Assembly: GCA_910586245.1 (NCBI GenBank)
Contig: CAJUFY010000010.1
Coordinates: forward strand, 1-35,222
Source of the DNA: an uncultured Christensenella sp.
GTDB taxonomy: Bacteria > Bacillota > Clostridia > Christensenellales > Borkfalkiaceae
DNA length: 35,222 nucleotides
Direction: 5' to 3'
In this document: piece after piece, positions 21,801 to 29,065 of the stretch
Numbering within the stretch: the stretch's first letter is position 1
How the letters are laid out: every line of letters starts with the position of its first letter
The notes under the pieces: model-generated
Databases searched by the model: none
The model's input: the letters and a program-made list of their open reading frames with translations, nothing else
Told to the model about the DNA's origin: nothing
Program-made: the position numbers and the translations under genes

Positions 21801-24197
21801 ATGTTAGCACCTTTGAGTTGGCTGAAAGATTACGTGGAAATCGATATTTCCGCAGATGAATTACAGAAAAAATTATTTTCGTGCGGCTTCGAAGTGGAAT
21901 CGCTCGAATACCTCGGCAAGGACGTAACCAACGTCGTCGTCGGGAAGATTACCAAATGCGAAAAGCACCCCGATGCGGACAGGCTCACCGTATGCACCGT
22001 CGATTGCGGCGCGCACGGCGTGAAACAGATCTGTACCGCCGCGACCAACGTGTTCGAGGGTGCGCTCGTGCCCTGCGCTTTAGACGGCGCGACCGTTTTG
22101 CACGAGGGAGGGATTCAAAAGATTAAAACGGGCAAACTGCGCGGCGTGCTTTCCGAAGGCATGTTCTGCTCGGGTGAAGAACTGGGGATCAACGACGATT
22201 ATTACGAGGGCGCGGAAGTCAACGGCATTCTCATTTTAGACGAAGCGCAACCGGGCGAGGATATCCGACCGATCGTCGGAATCGACGACTGGCTGTTCGA
22301 TATCGCCGTTACCGCCAACCGTCCCGACTGCCAGAGCATCGTGGGCATGGCGCGCGAGGTCGCGGCAATTTTGAAAAAGCCGTTGAAGTTTCCCGAATTG
22401 ACCTATACCGCCGCCGAAACGGACGTGGTGATTCCCGTTACGGTGGAAGAGCCCGCGCTCTGCCCGCGATATTTAGGGCATTACGTGAAGGACGTTAAAA
22501 TCGGAACGTCGCCCCGCTGGCTCCGCCGCCGTTTGGCGCTTTGCGGGCTGCGCTCCGTTTCGGATATCGTGGATATCACGAATTTCGTATTGCTCGAACT
22601 GGGGCAGCCGATGCACGCGTTCGACCGTAATTTCCTGCGCGGCGGGAAGATCGTCGTCCGCCGTGCGAAAGAGGGGGAAAAGATCGTAACCCTCGACAAA
22701 AAAGAATTTACGCTCAATCCCTCGAATTTGCTCATCTGCGACGGCGAGGGCGGCGTAGCGCTCGCGGGCGTTATGGGCGGACTGGACAGTGAAATCAAGC
22801 CCGATACGCAGGAAGTATTTTTTGAAGCGGCGAAGTTCGCGCGCGACAGCGTGCGCAAGACTTCCCGCGCGCTCGGGCAGAGAAGCGATTCTTCCGCGCG
22901 GTTCGAAAAGGGCGTGGACGCCTATCTTGCCGCCGTTGCGATGAATCGCGCGTTGTATTTGGTGGAAGCGCTCGGCTGCGGCGTGCCCACGGCGTACCGC
23001 ACGGACGTGAACGCCGCCGACCTTAACCCGAAGATCATTACGACGGACTACGCAAAGATTAACGCTCTGCTCGGGATCGAGGTCCCCCGCGAAGAGGTGA
23101 ACGCCATTCTCGTTCGTCTCGGATTCGCCGTAGAAGTGCACGGCGACGCACTCACCGTGGGCGTGCCGCTCTGGCGGGAGGACGTGGAAGGATATCCCGA
23201 CCTTGCCGAAGAAGTGATCCGTTCCTACGGATACGAGCATATCGTGCCCGCGTTTTTGCAGAACGCGACGGTCACACGCGGCGGGTTGACGGCGGAGCAG
23301 AAACTGGAAAACAAATTCAAAAGCGTACTGCGGACGGAGGGCTATTCGGAAGCGTGCAACTATTCGTTCGGCTCGCCCAAAGATTTCGATTTGCTGCGTC
23401 TCCCCGCCGACGCGCCCGAGCGGCGCGCCGTGCAGATCCGCAACCCGATCGGCGAAGACCTTTCCGTGATGCGCACCACGCTCGCCGCTTCCATGCTGGG
23501 CAACGTCGTGCGAAACGTCCGCCGCGGCAACGACGCTGGCAGGCTGTTCGAACTTGCCAACGTGTACGTTGCGGACACGCTCCCCCTGCAAACGCTTCCC
23601 GAAGAGCGCAAGACCTGCATTCTCGCGCTTTGGGGCGAAGGCGACTTTTTCGATTTGAAAGGCGCGGTCGAAGCGGTTGCAGAAGCGTTCGATCTTAATT
23701 TGGTTTTCGAGCGCGGGGAAAAACCTTTCCTGCATTCGGGCAAGACGGCGGAAATCAAACTCGGCGAAAAGACGGTCGGCTGGCTGGGCGAATTGCACCC
23801 CGCGATCGCGGCGGAGCTTGCGCTCGAAAAACCCGTATACCTGTGCGAACTCGACTATCGTTTGCTCGAACGGAAGTTTGCGCGGGATATCGTTTACCAC
23901 GGACTGCCCGCGTTCCCCGCGGTGCAGCGCGATCTTGCCGTGGTCGTTGCCGAAGAGGTTTCCTGCGCGCAGGTGCAAAGCTGTATCCTTCGGGCGTGCA
24001 AGGCGGTGAAAGAAGCGGAGCTGTTCGACGTGTACCGCAGCGCGCACATCGGCGCGGGCAAAAAGAGCATGGCGTTCCGTTTGACGTTCGAAGCGGAAGA
24101 GAAAGCGGAAAAGCCGCTTTCGCCCGATGCGGTGGACGGATTCTTCCGGAAAATCCTTTCTAACCTCGAACACAATCTCGGCGCGGAACTGCGCTGA
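21801..24197 (+). CDS. pheT: phenylalanine--tRNA ligase beta subunit
   Basis: 798 residues, typical length. The N-terminal OB-fold EMAP-like domain is near 40-150 (VVVGKITKCEKHPDADRL), then the B3/B4 editing domain with NRPDCQSIVGMAREVA near 175, which removes mischarged tyrosine. AGVMGGLDSEI lies near 325 and ends the B3/B4 region. B5 and the class II-like core come next, and the C-terminal ferredoxin-like FDX-ACB domain (FPAVQRDLAVVV onward) binds the tRNA anticodon stem. AGGAGACGG-type binding site before ATG 21801. Cotranscribed with pheS; a terminator follows the stop. Confidence 0.97.
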   Translation: MLAPLSWLKDYVEIDISADELQKKLFSCGFEVESLEYLGKDVTNVVVGKITKCEKHPDADRLTVCTVDCGAHGVKQICTAATNVFEGALVPCALDGATVLHEGGIQKIKTGKLRGVLSEGMFCSGEELGINDDYYEGAEVNGILILDEAQPGEDIRPIVGIDDWLFDIAVTANRPDCQSIVGMAREVAAILKKPLKFPELTYTAAETDVVIPVTVEEPALCPRYLGHYVKDVKIGTSPRWLRRRLALCGLRSVSDIVDITNFVLLELGQPMHAFDRNFLRGGKIVVRRAKEGEKIVTLDKKEFTLNPSNLLICDGEGGVALAGVMGGLDSEIKPDTQEVFFEAAKFARDSVRKTSRALGQRSDSSARFEKGVDAYLAAVAMNRALYLVEALGCGVPTAYRTDVNAADLNPKIITTDYAKINALLGIEVPREEVNAILVRLGFAVEVHGDALTVGVPLWREDVEGYPDLAEEVIRSYGYEHIVPAFLQNATVTRGGLTAEQKLENKFKSVLRTEGYSEACNYSFGSPKDFDLLRLPADAPERRAVQIRNPIGEDLSVMRTTLAASMLGNVVRNVRRGNDAGRLFELANVYVADTLPLQTLPEERKTCILALWGEGDFFDLKGAVEAVAEAFDLNLVFERGEKPFLHSGKTAEIKLGEKTVGWLGELHPAIAAELALEKPVYLCELDYRLLERKFARDIVYHGLPAFPAVQRDLAVVVAEEVSCAQVQSCILRACKAVKEAELFDVYRSAHIGAGKKSMAFRLTFEAEEKAEKPLSPDAVDGFFRKILSNLEHNLGAELR

Positions 24198-24201
24198 GTG
24201 G

Positions 24202-24236
24202 AAAAAGCTTTCTTCCGAAAAGGAGAAAGCTTTTTT
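24202..24236 (+). terminator. terminator of pheST
   Basis: aaaaagctttc (24202-24212) pairs with gaaagcttttt (24225-24235), a T run ends at about 24236, and it begins 5 bases after the pheT stop. Confidence 0.88.
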
Positions 24237-24335
24237 ATTTTGTTCGGATTCTATATTTTGTGGTAATAAATTGAACGAAACACAATATTTAGTGTTGCGA
24301 AAAGATGATTTCCGTAAATTTCCGCAAAATTTCTC

Positions 24336-24364
24336 TTGACAAACGCGCGGCGGCGTGTTATGAT
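24336..24364 (+). promoter_or_regulatory. sigma-A promoter of the pfl operon
   Basis: TTGACA (24336-24341), 17-base spacer, TATGAT (24359-24364). The transcript would begin near 24371, just before the ZTP riboswitch. Confidence 0.85.
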
Positions 24365-24374
24365 AAGTACAACT

Positions 24375-24456
24375 TAAAACCGTACGGCGACTGACGAGCA
24401 AAGCGGAGTACCGCGTGGAACCGTACGGGGTGCATTACGCCGTTCGTCTGGGCAGT
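24375..24456 (+). ncRNA. ZTP (pfl motif) riboswitch
   Basis: The conserved parts of the pfl motif are present in order: ggcgactgacgag (24386-24398), tggaaccgtacgg (24416-24428) and cgccgttcgtctgggca (24439-24454). ccgtacgg at 24380-24387 and 24421-24428 can pair as the outer stem. This class senses ZTP/ZMP (AICAR nucleotides), a sign of low 10-formyl-THF, and usually turns genes on. The genes downstream make formate, the one-carbon donor for folate. Confidence 0.9.
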
Positions 24457-24480
24457 TTTTTTCGGAAAAACTGTCCTTTT
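24450..24480 (+). terminator. expression-platform terminator of the ZTP riboswitch
   Basis: gggcagttttt (24450-24460) pairs with aaaaactgtcc (24466-24476), followed by tttt. Its 5' strand shares the ctgggca element with the aptamer pseudoknot, so ligand binding should block the terminator and allow transcription of pflA. Confidence 0.85.
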
Positions 24481-24510
24481 GTTATCTTATGGGTATTGCG
24501 GGAGGGAAGT

Positions 24511-25233
24511 ATGGCAAGAATTCATTCGTTCGAATCGTTCGGCACGGTAGACGGACCGGGTATTCGCTTCGTGGTGTTTTTGCAGGGTTGCCCGATGCGG
24601 TGCAAATACTGCCATAATCCTGATACCTGGGACGTGGTCGCGGGAAGAGAACTCACGGCGGAAGAAGTTTGCGCCGAAGCGCTGAAATACCGCAGTTATT
24701 TTACGGGCGGCGGCGGGGTGACCGTTTCGGGCGGGGAACCTCTGTTGCAAATCGATTTTTTGATCGAGCTGTTCGCGCTGTTAAAGGCGCGGGGCGTGCA
24801 TACCTGTTTGGATACTTCTGGCATTTGTTTCCGCAAAGACGATTATCGCTATTTACGGCTTGCCGAGCTTTGCGATCTGGTGCTGCTCGATCTCAAACAC
24901 AGCGGGGAAGCGGAACACGTTTCGCTTACGGGGCGTTCGGGGGAGGCGCCGCGCGCGTTTGCAACCTTTTTGAGCGAACGCGGAACGCCCGTCTGGATCC
25001 GTCACGTACTCGTGCCGGGCGTGACCGACGGCGAGGATCAGCTGACCGAATTGCGGAAGTTTCTCGATACGCTCTCTACGGTGGAAAAGGTGGAAGTTCT
25101 GCCCTATCACTCGCTGGGGGTGGAAAAGTACCGCGCGATGGGCATTTCCTATCCGCTCGAAGGGGTGCTTCCGCCCGAACGGGAAATCATCGAGCGCGCG
25201 AAACGGATATTGCGCGCGGGGAAATACGCATGA
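24511..25233 (+). CDS. pflA: pyruvate formate-lyase-activating enzyme (radical SAM)
   Basis: 240 residues. It uses a 4Fe-4S cluster and S-adenosylmethionine to abstract hydrogen from the glycine of pyruvate formate-lyase. The cluster cysteines are in CPMRCKYC (Cys27, Cys31, Cys34), and the GGE SAM-binding motif in VTVSGGEPLLQ near 72. The N-terminus SFESFGTVDGPGIRFVVFLQ is the classic PflA signature. GGGAGG lies at 24500-24505. First gene after the ZTP riboswitch; its stop overlaps the following start (ATGA at 25230). In this operon it has to work on a glycine carried by a separate small protein. Confidence 0.96.
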   Translation: MARIHSFESFGTVDGPGIRFVVFLQGCPMRCKYCHNPDTWDVVAGRELTAEEVCAEALKYRSYFTGGGGVTVSGGEPLLQIDFLIELFALLKARGVHTCLDTSGICFRKDDYRYLRLAELCDLVLLDLKHSGEAEHVSLTGRSGEAPRAFATFLSERGTPVWIRHVLVPGVTDGEDQLTELRKFLDTLSTVEKVEVLPYHSLGVEKYRAMGISYPLEGVLPPEREIIERAKRILRAGKYA

Positions 25234-25526
25234 ATTTATACGTTCTCGAAGTGAGCGGAGAGGGCTGCGCGAATTGCGTTACGCTCCTGCCCGTTCTCAA
25301 AAAACTGACCGCGGAGCGGGGGCTGGGATTCGAACGGCTGGAACTTTCCGCCGCTACGCATGAAGCGGCGCGGCGGCTGAAGATCGAACGGGTGCCGACC
25401 GTATTGCTGATGGACGGCGATCTGGAAATTGCAAGATGCGCGGGCTATCAGCCCGAGGAAATCCTCGGCTTGTGGCTGGACGCGAAGACGGAAGAATACA
25501 TACGCAGGAAAGGAGAGGATTTATGA
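25230..25526 (+). CDS. thioredoxin-like protein inside the pfl operon
   Basis: 98 residues with a thioredoxin fold pattern: an initial strand, CANC as the CxxC active site (Cys13, Cys16), VPTVLLMDGD with the cis-proline context near 56-65, and a closing helix EEILGLWLDAKTEEYIR. No signal peptide, so cytoplasmic. It overlaps pflA at its start and pflB at its end (both ATGA), so it is produced in step with them. A role in keeping the pyruvate formate-lyase thiols (Cys406-Cys407 of PflB) or PflA reduced is an attractive inference but not shown; co-occurrence of such a gene here is unusual. Confidence 0.82.
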   Translation: MNLYVLEVSGEGCANCVTLLPVLKKLTAERGLGFERLELSAATHEAARRLKIERVPTVLLMDGDLEIARCAGYQPEEILGLWLDAKTEEYIRRKGEDL

Positions 25527-27550
25527 AAGAAGCTTGGCGCGGATTCGAACGCGGGAAATGGACGGAAGAGATCGACGTACGCGACTTTATTCAACGCAAC
25601 TATACGCCCTACGAGGGGGACGGCGCATTCCTTGCGCCCGCAACCGAGGCGACGGCAAAACTTTGGGAGCAGGTGCTCGAACTTTCCAAAGCGGAGCGGG
25701 AACGCGGCGGCGTGTACGACGCGGATACCCAAACCGTATCGCGCGTGAACAGCCACAAGGCGGGGTATTTCGATCGGAATCTCGAACAGATCGTAGGCTT
25801 GCAGACGGACGCGCCGTTCAAGCGTGCGTTGCAGCCGTTCGGCGGAATCCGCATGGCGGAAGAGGCGCTGCACATGTACGGGTACGAACTCGACGGCGGC
25901 GTGAAGGAAATTTTCACCAAATACCGCAAGACGCACAACGACGGCGTATACGACGCCTACACGCCCGAAATGCGGCGCGCCCGCACGGCGCACATTCTCA
26001 CGGGCTTGCCCGATACCTACGGCAGGGGCAGAATCGTGGGGGATTACCGCCGCGTGGCGCTCTACGGCGTCGATTTTCTGATTCGCAAGAAGGAAGAGGA
26101 CAAGCGCTTTTTAGACGGGGACATGACGCCCGATAAAATCCGCGACCGCGAAGAAATTTCCGAACAGATCAAGGCGCTCAAAGCGCTCAAAGAAATGGCG
26201 GCGGAATACGGCTTCGATATTTCCCTTCCTGCGGCGGACGCGAAAGAAGCGGTGCAGTGGCTCTACTTCGGGTATCTCGCGGCAGTCAAGGATCAGAACG
26301 GCGCGGCAATGAGCATCGGCAGAAACTCGACCTTCCTCGACGTTTATATTGAGCGCGATTTAAAAGAGGGCGCGCTCACGGAATTGCAGGCGCAGGAGCT
26401 CATCGATCATTTCGTGATGAAACTGCGCGTCGTCAAATTCATGCGCACGCGGGAATACAACGCGCTGTTCAGCGGCGATCCCACCTGGGTGACCGAATCC
26501 ATCGGCGGCATGGGCATGGACGGGCGCACGCTCGTAACCAAAAACAGCTTCCGGATTCTGCATACGCTCATCAATCTGGGACCCGCGCCCGAACCCAACC
26601 TCACGGTATTGTGGTCGAAAAATCTGCCTGCGAACTTCAAGCGCTTCTGCGCGGAAGTTTCCATTCAGACGTCGGCGATCCAGTACGAGAGCGACGATCT
26701 CATGCGCCCCGAAATGGGCGACGACTATTGCATCGCGTGCTGCGTTTCGAGCATGCGCGTGGGCAAGGATATGCAGTTCTTCGGCGCGCGCGCCAACCTT
26801 GCAAAGTGCCTGCTGTACGCGATCAACGGCGGCAAGGACGAGTTGGTCAAAGATAAAAAGACGGGGCTTCCCTTGCAGGTTTCGCCGATCTTTGCTCCCG
26901 TGACGGGGGACGGCGCGCTCGACTTTGACGAAGTGATCCGGAAATACGACAACATGATGACCTGGCTCGCGGGGCTGTACGTGAACACGCTCAACGTGAT
27001 TCACTACATGCACGACAAGTACTGTTACGAAGCGCTCGAAATGGCGCTGCACGATACCGAGGTGCGCCGCTTTTTCGCAACGGGCGTGGCGGGGCTCTCC
27101 TGCGCGGCGGACAGCCTTTCCGCAATCAAGTACGCGAAGGTATACCCCGTGCGCAACGAGTACGGAATCGTCACCGATTTCAGAATCGAAGGGGAATACC
27201 CGAAGTACGGCAATAACGACGATCGGGTGGACGAAATCGCAGTCTGGCTGGTGAAAACGTTTATGAATAAGATCAAGAGCCACCAGACCTATCGCGGCTC
27301 GGTGCCCACCATGTCCATTCTTACCATTACGTCCAACGTGGTGTACGGCAAGAACACGGGCAACACGCCCGACGGCAGAAGGGAGGGCGATCCGCTTGCG
27401 CCCGGCGCGAACCCGATGCACGGGCGGGATACGCACGGCGCGCTCGCTTCGCTCGAATCGGTCGCAAAACTTCCCTACGAATTTGCCCGCGACGGCATTT
27501 CGAATACGTTCAGCATTACCCCCGACTCGCTGGGGAAAGACGAAGATTAA
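25523..27550 (+). CDS. pflB: pyruvate formate-lyase large chain lacking the glycyl-radical domain
   Basis: 675 residues from ATG 25523, overlapping the thioredoxin-like stop. Converts pyruvate and CoA to acetyl-CoA and formate. The barrel and catalytic dyad are intact: YCIACCVSSMRVGKD gives Cys406-Cys407, followed by MQFFGARANLAK. The protein ends at SNTFSITPDSLGKDED, the point where single-chain PflB (about 760 residues) enters the linker to its C-terminal glycyl-radical domain. The RVSGYA motif is absent here and found in the next gene. Combined length 675+78 fits a complete enzyme. Start GGAGAGG at about 25511. Regulated by the ZTP riboswitch upstream. Confidence 0.93.
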   Translation: MKEAWRGFERGKWTEEIDVRDFIQRNYTPYEGDGAFLAPATEATAKLWEQVLELSKAERERGGVYDADTQTVSRVNSHKAGYFDRNLEQIVGLQTDAPFKRALQPFGGIRMAEEALHMYGYELDGGVKEIFTKYRKTHNDGVYDAYTPEMRRARTAHILTGLPDTYGRGRIVGDYRRVALYGVDFLIRKKEEDKRFLDGDMTPDKIRDREEISEQIKALKALKEMAAEYGFDISLPAADAKEAVQWLYFGYLAAVKDQNGAAMSIGRNSTFLDVYIERDLKEGALTELQAQELIDHFVMKLRVVKFMRTREYNALFSGDPTWVTESIGGMGMDGRTLVTKNSFRILHTLINLGPAPEPNLTVLWSKNLPANFKRFCAEVSIQTSAIQYESDDLMRPEMGDDYCIACCVSSMRVGKDMQFFGARANLAKCLLYAINGGKDELVKDKKTGLPLQVSPIFAPVTGDGALDFDEVIRKYDNMMTWLAGLYVNTLNVIHYMHDKYCYEALEMALHDTEVRRFFATGVAGLSCAADSLSAIKYAKVYPVRNEYGIVTDFRIEGEYPKYGNNDDRVDEIAVWLVKTFMNKIKSHQTYRGSVPTMSILTITSNVVYGKNTGNTPDGRREGDPLAPGANPMHGRDTHGALASLESVAKLPYEFARDGISNTFSITPDSLGKDED

Positions 27551-27568
27551 GTTCAGGAGGAAACAATC

Positions 27569-27805
27569 ATGTCGAAACAACAATCGCAGAATCTGGTCAA
27601 TATGCTCGACGCCTACGTGGGCAACGGCGGTTATCACCTCAACGTAAACGTGTTCAACCGCGATACGCTGCTCGACGCGCAGGCGCACCCCGAAAAATAT
27701 CCGCAGCTTACCGTCCGCGTGAGCGGCTACGCCGTGAACTTTATCAAGCTCACCAAAGAACAGCAGGACGACGTCATCTCCCGCACCATTCACGAAAGCA
27801 TGTAA
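27569..27805 (+). CDS. separate glycyl-radical subunit of pyruvate formate-lyase (GrcA/YfiD-like)
   Basis: 78 residues: a short polar start, LVNMLDAYVGNGGYHLNVNV, then RVSGYAVNF with the radical glycine at Gly53, and TKEQQDDVISRTIHESM at the end. It corresponds residue for residue to the C-terminal domain of single-chain PflB. In E. coli the stand-alone GrcA/YfiD protein replaces an oxygen-cleaved tail of PflB. Here it appears to be the only tail, because the adjacent PflB has none. Strong aggagg lies 8 bases before ATG 27569, with an 18-base gap after the pflB stop, so it is a real separate gene and not a frameshift. Confidence 0.92.
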   Translation: MSKQQSQNLVNMLDAYVGNGGYHLNVNVFNRDTLLDAQAHPEKYPQLTVRVSGYAVNFIKLTKEQQDDVISRTIHESM

Positions 27806-27813
27806 AAGGATTG

Positions 27814-27842
27814 CCCGACGGAACTTGCGTTTTTCCGTCGGG
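27814..27842 (+). terminator. hairpin ending the pfl operon (overlaps next promoter)
   Basis: A perfect 10-bp stem cccgacggaa (27814-27823)/ttccgtcggg (27833-27842). The T tract after it is poor (tgtgttat), so termination may be incomplete. Bases 27825-27830 and 27848-27853 double as the next promoter. Confidence 0.6.
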
Positions 27843-27853
27843 TGTGTTATAAT
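27825..27853 (+). promoter_or_regulatory. promoter of the zinc-ribbon gene, implying a leaderless mRNA
   Basis: TTGCGT (27825-27830), 17-base spacer, TATAAT (27848-27853). The likely start codon ATG is at 27860, 7 bases past the -10 box, where the transcript itself should begin. No ribosome binding site fits in between. Confidence 0.65.
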
Positions 27854-27859
27854 CTGCGT

Positions 27860-28141
27860 ATGAGTAAAAAAACGGTTTACGAAGACAGAGCGGAAAAGGA
27901 AGAAAAGCGCAGGCAGAAAAACGCCGCGCGTTTGCAGCGGCACGTGGTAAAATGTCCGCATTGCGGCGCGGACGCTCTGGATCATATGACGAAGTGCCCG
28001 AAGTGCGGGAAGGAAATCACGCCCGCAGGCTATTCCCCGATGAGCGAAGAGAAGCGGAAGAAAATCCGTATGATTACGTACGGGATCGGTTTTGCGGTTG
28101 CAATCGCGGTGATCGTGCTCGTGTTCGTATTCCGCAAATAA
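27860..28141 (+). CDS. zinc-ribbon protein with C-terminal membrane helix
   Basis: 93 residues: a highly charged N-terminal helix (EDRAEKEEKRRQKNAARLQ), a zinc ribbon CPHCGADALDHMTKCPKCG near 33-51 (two CxxC knuckles) and one transmembrane helix near 70-90 (ITYGIGFAVAIAVIVLVFVF) ending RK. Probably a tail-anchored membrane protein with the ribbon in the cytoplasm. No specific function is recognised. The start follows from the promoter position; a GTG at 27842 would lie inside the -10 region. The next gene starts 15 bases after its stop, so the two likely form an operon. Confidence 0.75.
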   Translation: MSKKTVYEDRAEKEEKRRQKNAARLQRHVVKCPHCGADALDHMTKCPKCGKEITPAGYSPMSEEKRKKIRMITYGIGFAVAIAVIVLVFVFRK

Positions 28142-28156
28142 GCGGCGGCGTTACCA

Positions 28157-29038
28157 ATGATTAAGCAGGGAATTTTAAACTATTTTAAAAATCTGAAATA
28201 TTTCTTTACGCCGCTCGGCACGGTCGCTTTGGGATTCGTGATCGGTCTTTCCGTTCTCATCCCGGGAATCGGCGGGGCGGCTTCTGATTTCACCGAACGG
28301 CTTAGGGCAGTGCTGAGTGAATCGAGTATTGATTTTTCGGCGTTGCAAGAGAGCGTGACGCAAGCCGTGCGCGCTTTGAACTGGAACGATCCGCTTGACG
28401 CGCTGCGTACGATGTTTAGCGCAGGCTGGCTGACGGACACGCTGAACGGCTGTGTCGACGCGCTGATCGAAAGCTCTGCCGAATATACCGCGCAGATCGG
28501 CGAAGCGGTTGCCGCGTTTGCGGGCGCGGCGGTCACTTATTTCTGCGTGCTCGTCCTGTTCGTGATGATCGGGCTGATCGGCGGATATTTTCTGACCAAG
28601 TGGCTCATCCGCAGGAACATCGCAAAGCGGCCGGTGCGGAAGTATCTTTTGGTTTCGTTCGTCGATTCGCTGATCACGGCAACCTTGGTCGCGCTGTGCG
28701 TGTGGCTGTTTTCAATCTGGAAACCGAGCATTTTGATTTCGTCCGTGCTGTCGCTGTTGCTTTTCGGCGGGATAGCGCTCTTTGAAGCGCATCTTGCGCA
28801 CGGCTGGAAAAAAGTGGACGTCCGCCGCATCGTCAATGCGCAGAATATCGTGAAACTGTTTTTGACCGACGTTCTGATTTTGCTTTCGGCGTGGGCGTGC
28901 ACGGCGTTGATCGCGCTCGTCGCGAACATGCCGGTGGGCGTCTTCGTGGGAATCGCCCTCATGCAGATTGCGTTCATCGTCGTAAGCCTGAATGCGGAGG
29001 CGTACGTTAAGTCGGTTGCGGACGGAATGCAGGCGTGA
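28157..29038 (+). CDS. multi-pass membrane protein, function unknown
   Basis: 293 residues. One hydrophobic segment lies near the N-terminus (FFTPLGTVALGFVIGLSVLI). A soluble, helical stretch of ~90 residues follows (about 42-120), then five or so membrane helices in the second half, several rich in Gly and Phe. No catalytic or transport motif is evident. Cotranscribed with the zinc-ribbon gene just upstream, which also has a membrane helix, so a shared membrane role is possible. No clear ribosome binding site (gcggcggcg precedes the ATG). A terminator follows. Confidence 0.7.
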   Translation: MIKQGILNYFKNLKYFFTPLGTVALGFVIGLSVLIPGIGGAASDFTERLRAVLSESSIDFSALQESVTQAVRALNWNDPLDALRTMFSAGWLTDTLNGCVDALIESSAEYTAQIGEAVAAFAGAAVTYFCVLVLFVMIGLIGGYFLTKWLIRRNIAKRPVRKYLLVSFVDSLITATLVALCVWLFSIWKPSILISSVLSLLLFGGIALFEAHLAHGWKKVDVRRIVNAQNIVKLFLTDVLILLSAWACTALIALVANMPVGVFVGIALMQIAFIVVSLNAEAYVKSVADGMQA

Positions 29039-29039
29039 A

Positions 29040-29061
29040 AAAACGCCCCGCGGGGCGTTTT
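29040..29061. terminator. bidirectional terminator between the membrane-protein gene and cysK
   Basis: A perfect inverted repeat aaaacgccccg/cggggcgtttt (29040-29050, 29051-29061); the central bases form the loop. It serves both convergent transcripts. Confidence 0.85.
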
Positions 29062-29065
29062 GATT

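Noticed and set aside
22473..24401. A 642-codon open frame opposite pheT
   Set aside because: Antisense shadow: PheT on the plus strand is complete and conserved end to end. The frame also runs across the pheT terminator and into the pfl promoter and ZTP riboswitch region.
27540..27570. A frameshift explaining the separated glycyl-radical domain
   Set aside because: pflB ends in a clean stop followed by an 18-base spacer with aggagg at proper distance and an ATG; no single indel would give a natural linker without these signals.
26360..27985. A 541-codon open frame opposite pflB and the glycyl-radical gene
   Set aside because: Antisense shadow of conserved genes with low-complexity His/Arg/Val composition and no ribosome binding site.
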